A stretch of 42,345 nt of DNA. Source: an uncultured Lachnospiraceae bacterium. Its GTDB lineage: Bacteria; Bacillota; Clostridia; Lachnospirales; Lachnospiraceae. Location of the stretch: NCBI GenBank assembly GCA_910585715.1, contig CAJUEX010000029.1, forward strand, positions 1 to 42,345. Direction: 5' to 3'. The position numbers were made by a program, and so were the translations under genes. Position 1 is the first letter of the stretch. Each line of letters opens with the position of its first letter. This document shows positions 42,296-42,345 of the stretch, piece by piece. The notes beneath the pieces are model-generated. The model had not been told where the DNA came from. It saw only the letters and a list, made by a program, of their open reading frames with translations, and did not search any database.

Positions 42296-42345
42296 GGAGA
42301 AGTACCCAAGAGGCTGAAGGGGCTCCCCTGGAAAGGGAGTAGGTC
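42296..42345 (+). tRNA. tRNA-Ser (anticodon GGA), truncated by window end
   Basis: Begins GGAGAAG; the D-arm is followed by anticodon arm CTCCC-CTGGAAA-GGGAG, giving GGA. The variable arm and 3' half lie beyond the window. The 178 bp before it are very AT rich; I find no convincing promoter there, so co-transcription with tRNA-Ser(UGA) is possible. Confidence 0.88.

Overview
The window looks like a chromosomal segment of an anaerobic low-to-moderate GC Firmicute, most likely a Lachnospiraceae-type gut Clostridium relative. The evidence is the ptb-buk pair of terminal butyrate synthesis, SecA with a C-terminal zinc knob, a self-frameshifting prfB, strong AGGAGG-type ribosome sites with frequent GTG and TTG starts, and several families typical of that group (DUF975, Tex, cysteine-ladder LRR proteins with a class 3 lipase domain). 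I cannot fix genus or species from sequence alone.

Layout. 1-444: decayed pieces of an Rpn/PD-(D/E)XK transposase-like gene. 445-3929 (minus): a membrane acyltransferase, then the ptb-buk operon with a clear promoter and terminator. 4086-8057 (plus): secA and prfB (programmed +1 frameshift), ended by a strong hairpin. 8150-22470 (plus): an AT-rich accessory island. It starts with a secreted 1875-residue LRR/lipase-3/LRR/BspA protein and continues, with no visible terminator, into an array of paralogous multi-spanning membrane proteins. I call the two gene types alpha and beta. They alternate alpha-beta about five and a half times, with fusions, deletion remnants, frameshifts and a near-identical duplicated block. 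I recognise no described family for them; this is the main candidate for an undescribed system.

22456-25894 (minus): an ankyrin membrane gene broken at an A8 tract, a DUF975 membrane protein, an HExxH/zinc-cysteine protein, a DUF4190-like membrane protein and a lipoprotein. 25937-28358 (minus): tex. 28380-32000 (plus): a heterodimeric ABC exporter with one degenerate ATP site. 32218-35711 (plus): a MacB-type tripartite transporter operon (ATPase, HlyD-like adaptor, FtsX-like permease). 35722-35947: a 226-bp near-perfect palindrome with 62-bp identical arms. 35995-41891 (plus): a housekeeping run (YcxB-like protein, tsaE, tsaB, rimI, a zinc-ribbon protein, rnz, a membrane-anchored protein, tsaD, ispD). 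The window ends with tRNA-Ser(UGA) and a truncated tRNA-Ser(GGA).

How the parts connect. tsaB, tsaD and tsaE are three of the four proteins for bacterial t6A tRNA modification; rnz matures tRNA 3' ends and tRNA genes follow, so the right third has a tRNA/translation theme. ptb and buk together turn butyryl-CoA into butyrate plus ATP. The island at 8-22 kb is compositionally and evolutionarily unlike its surroundings. The lipase-like secreted protein and the alpha/beta membrane proteins appear co-transcribed, which makes a secreted effector with a repeated membrane partner family a testable but unproven idea.
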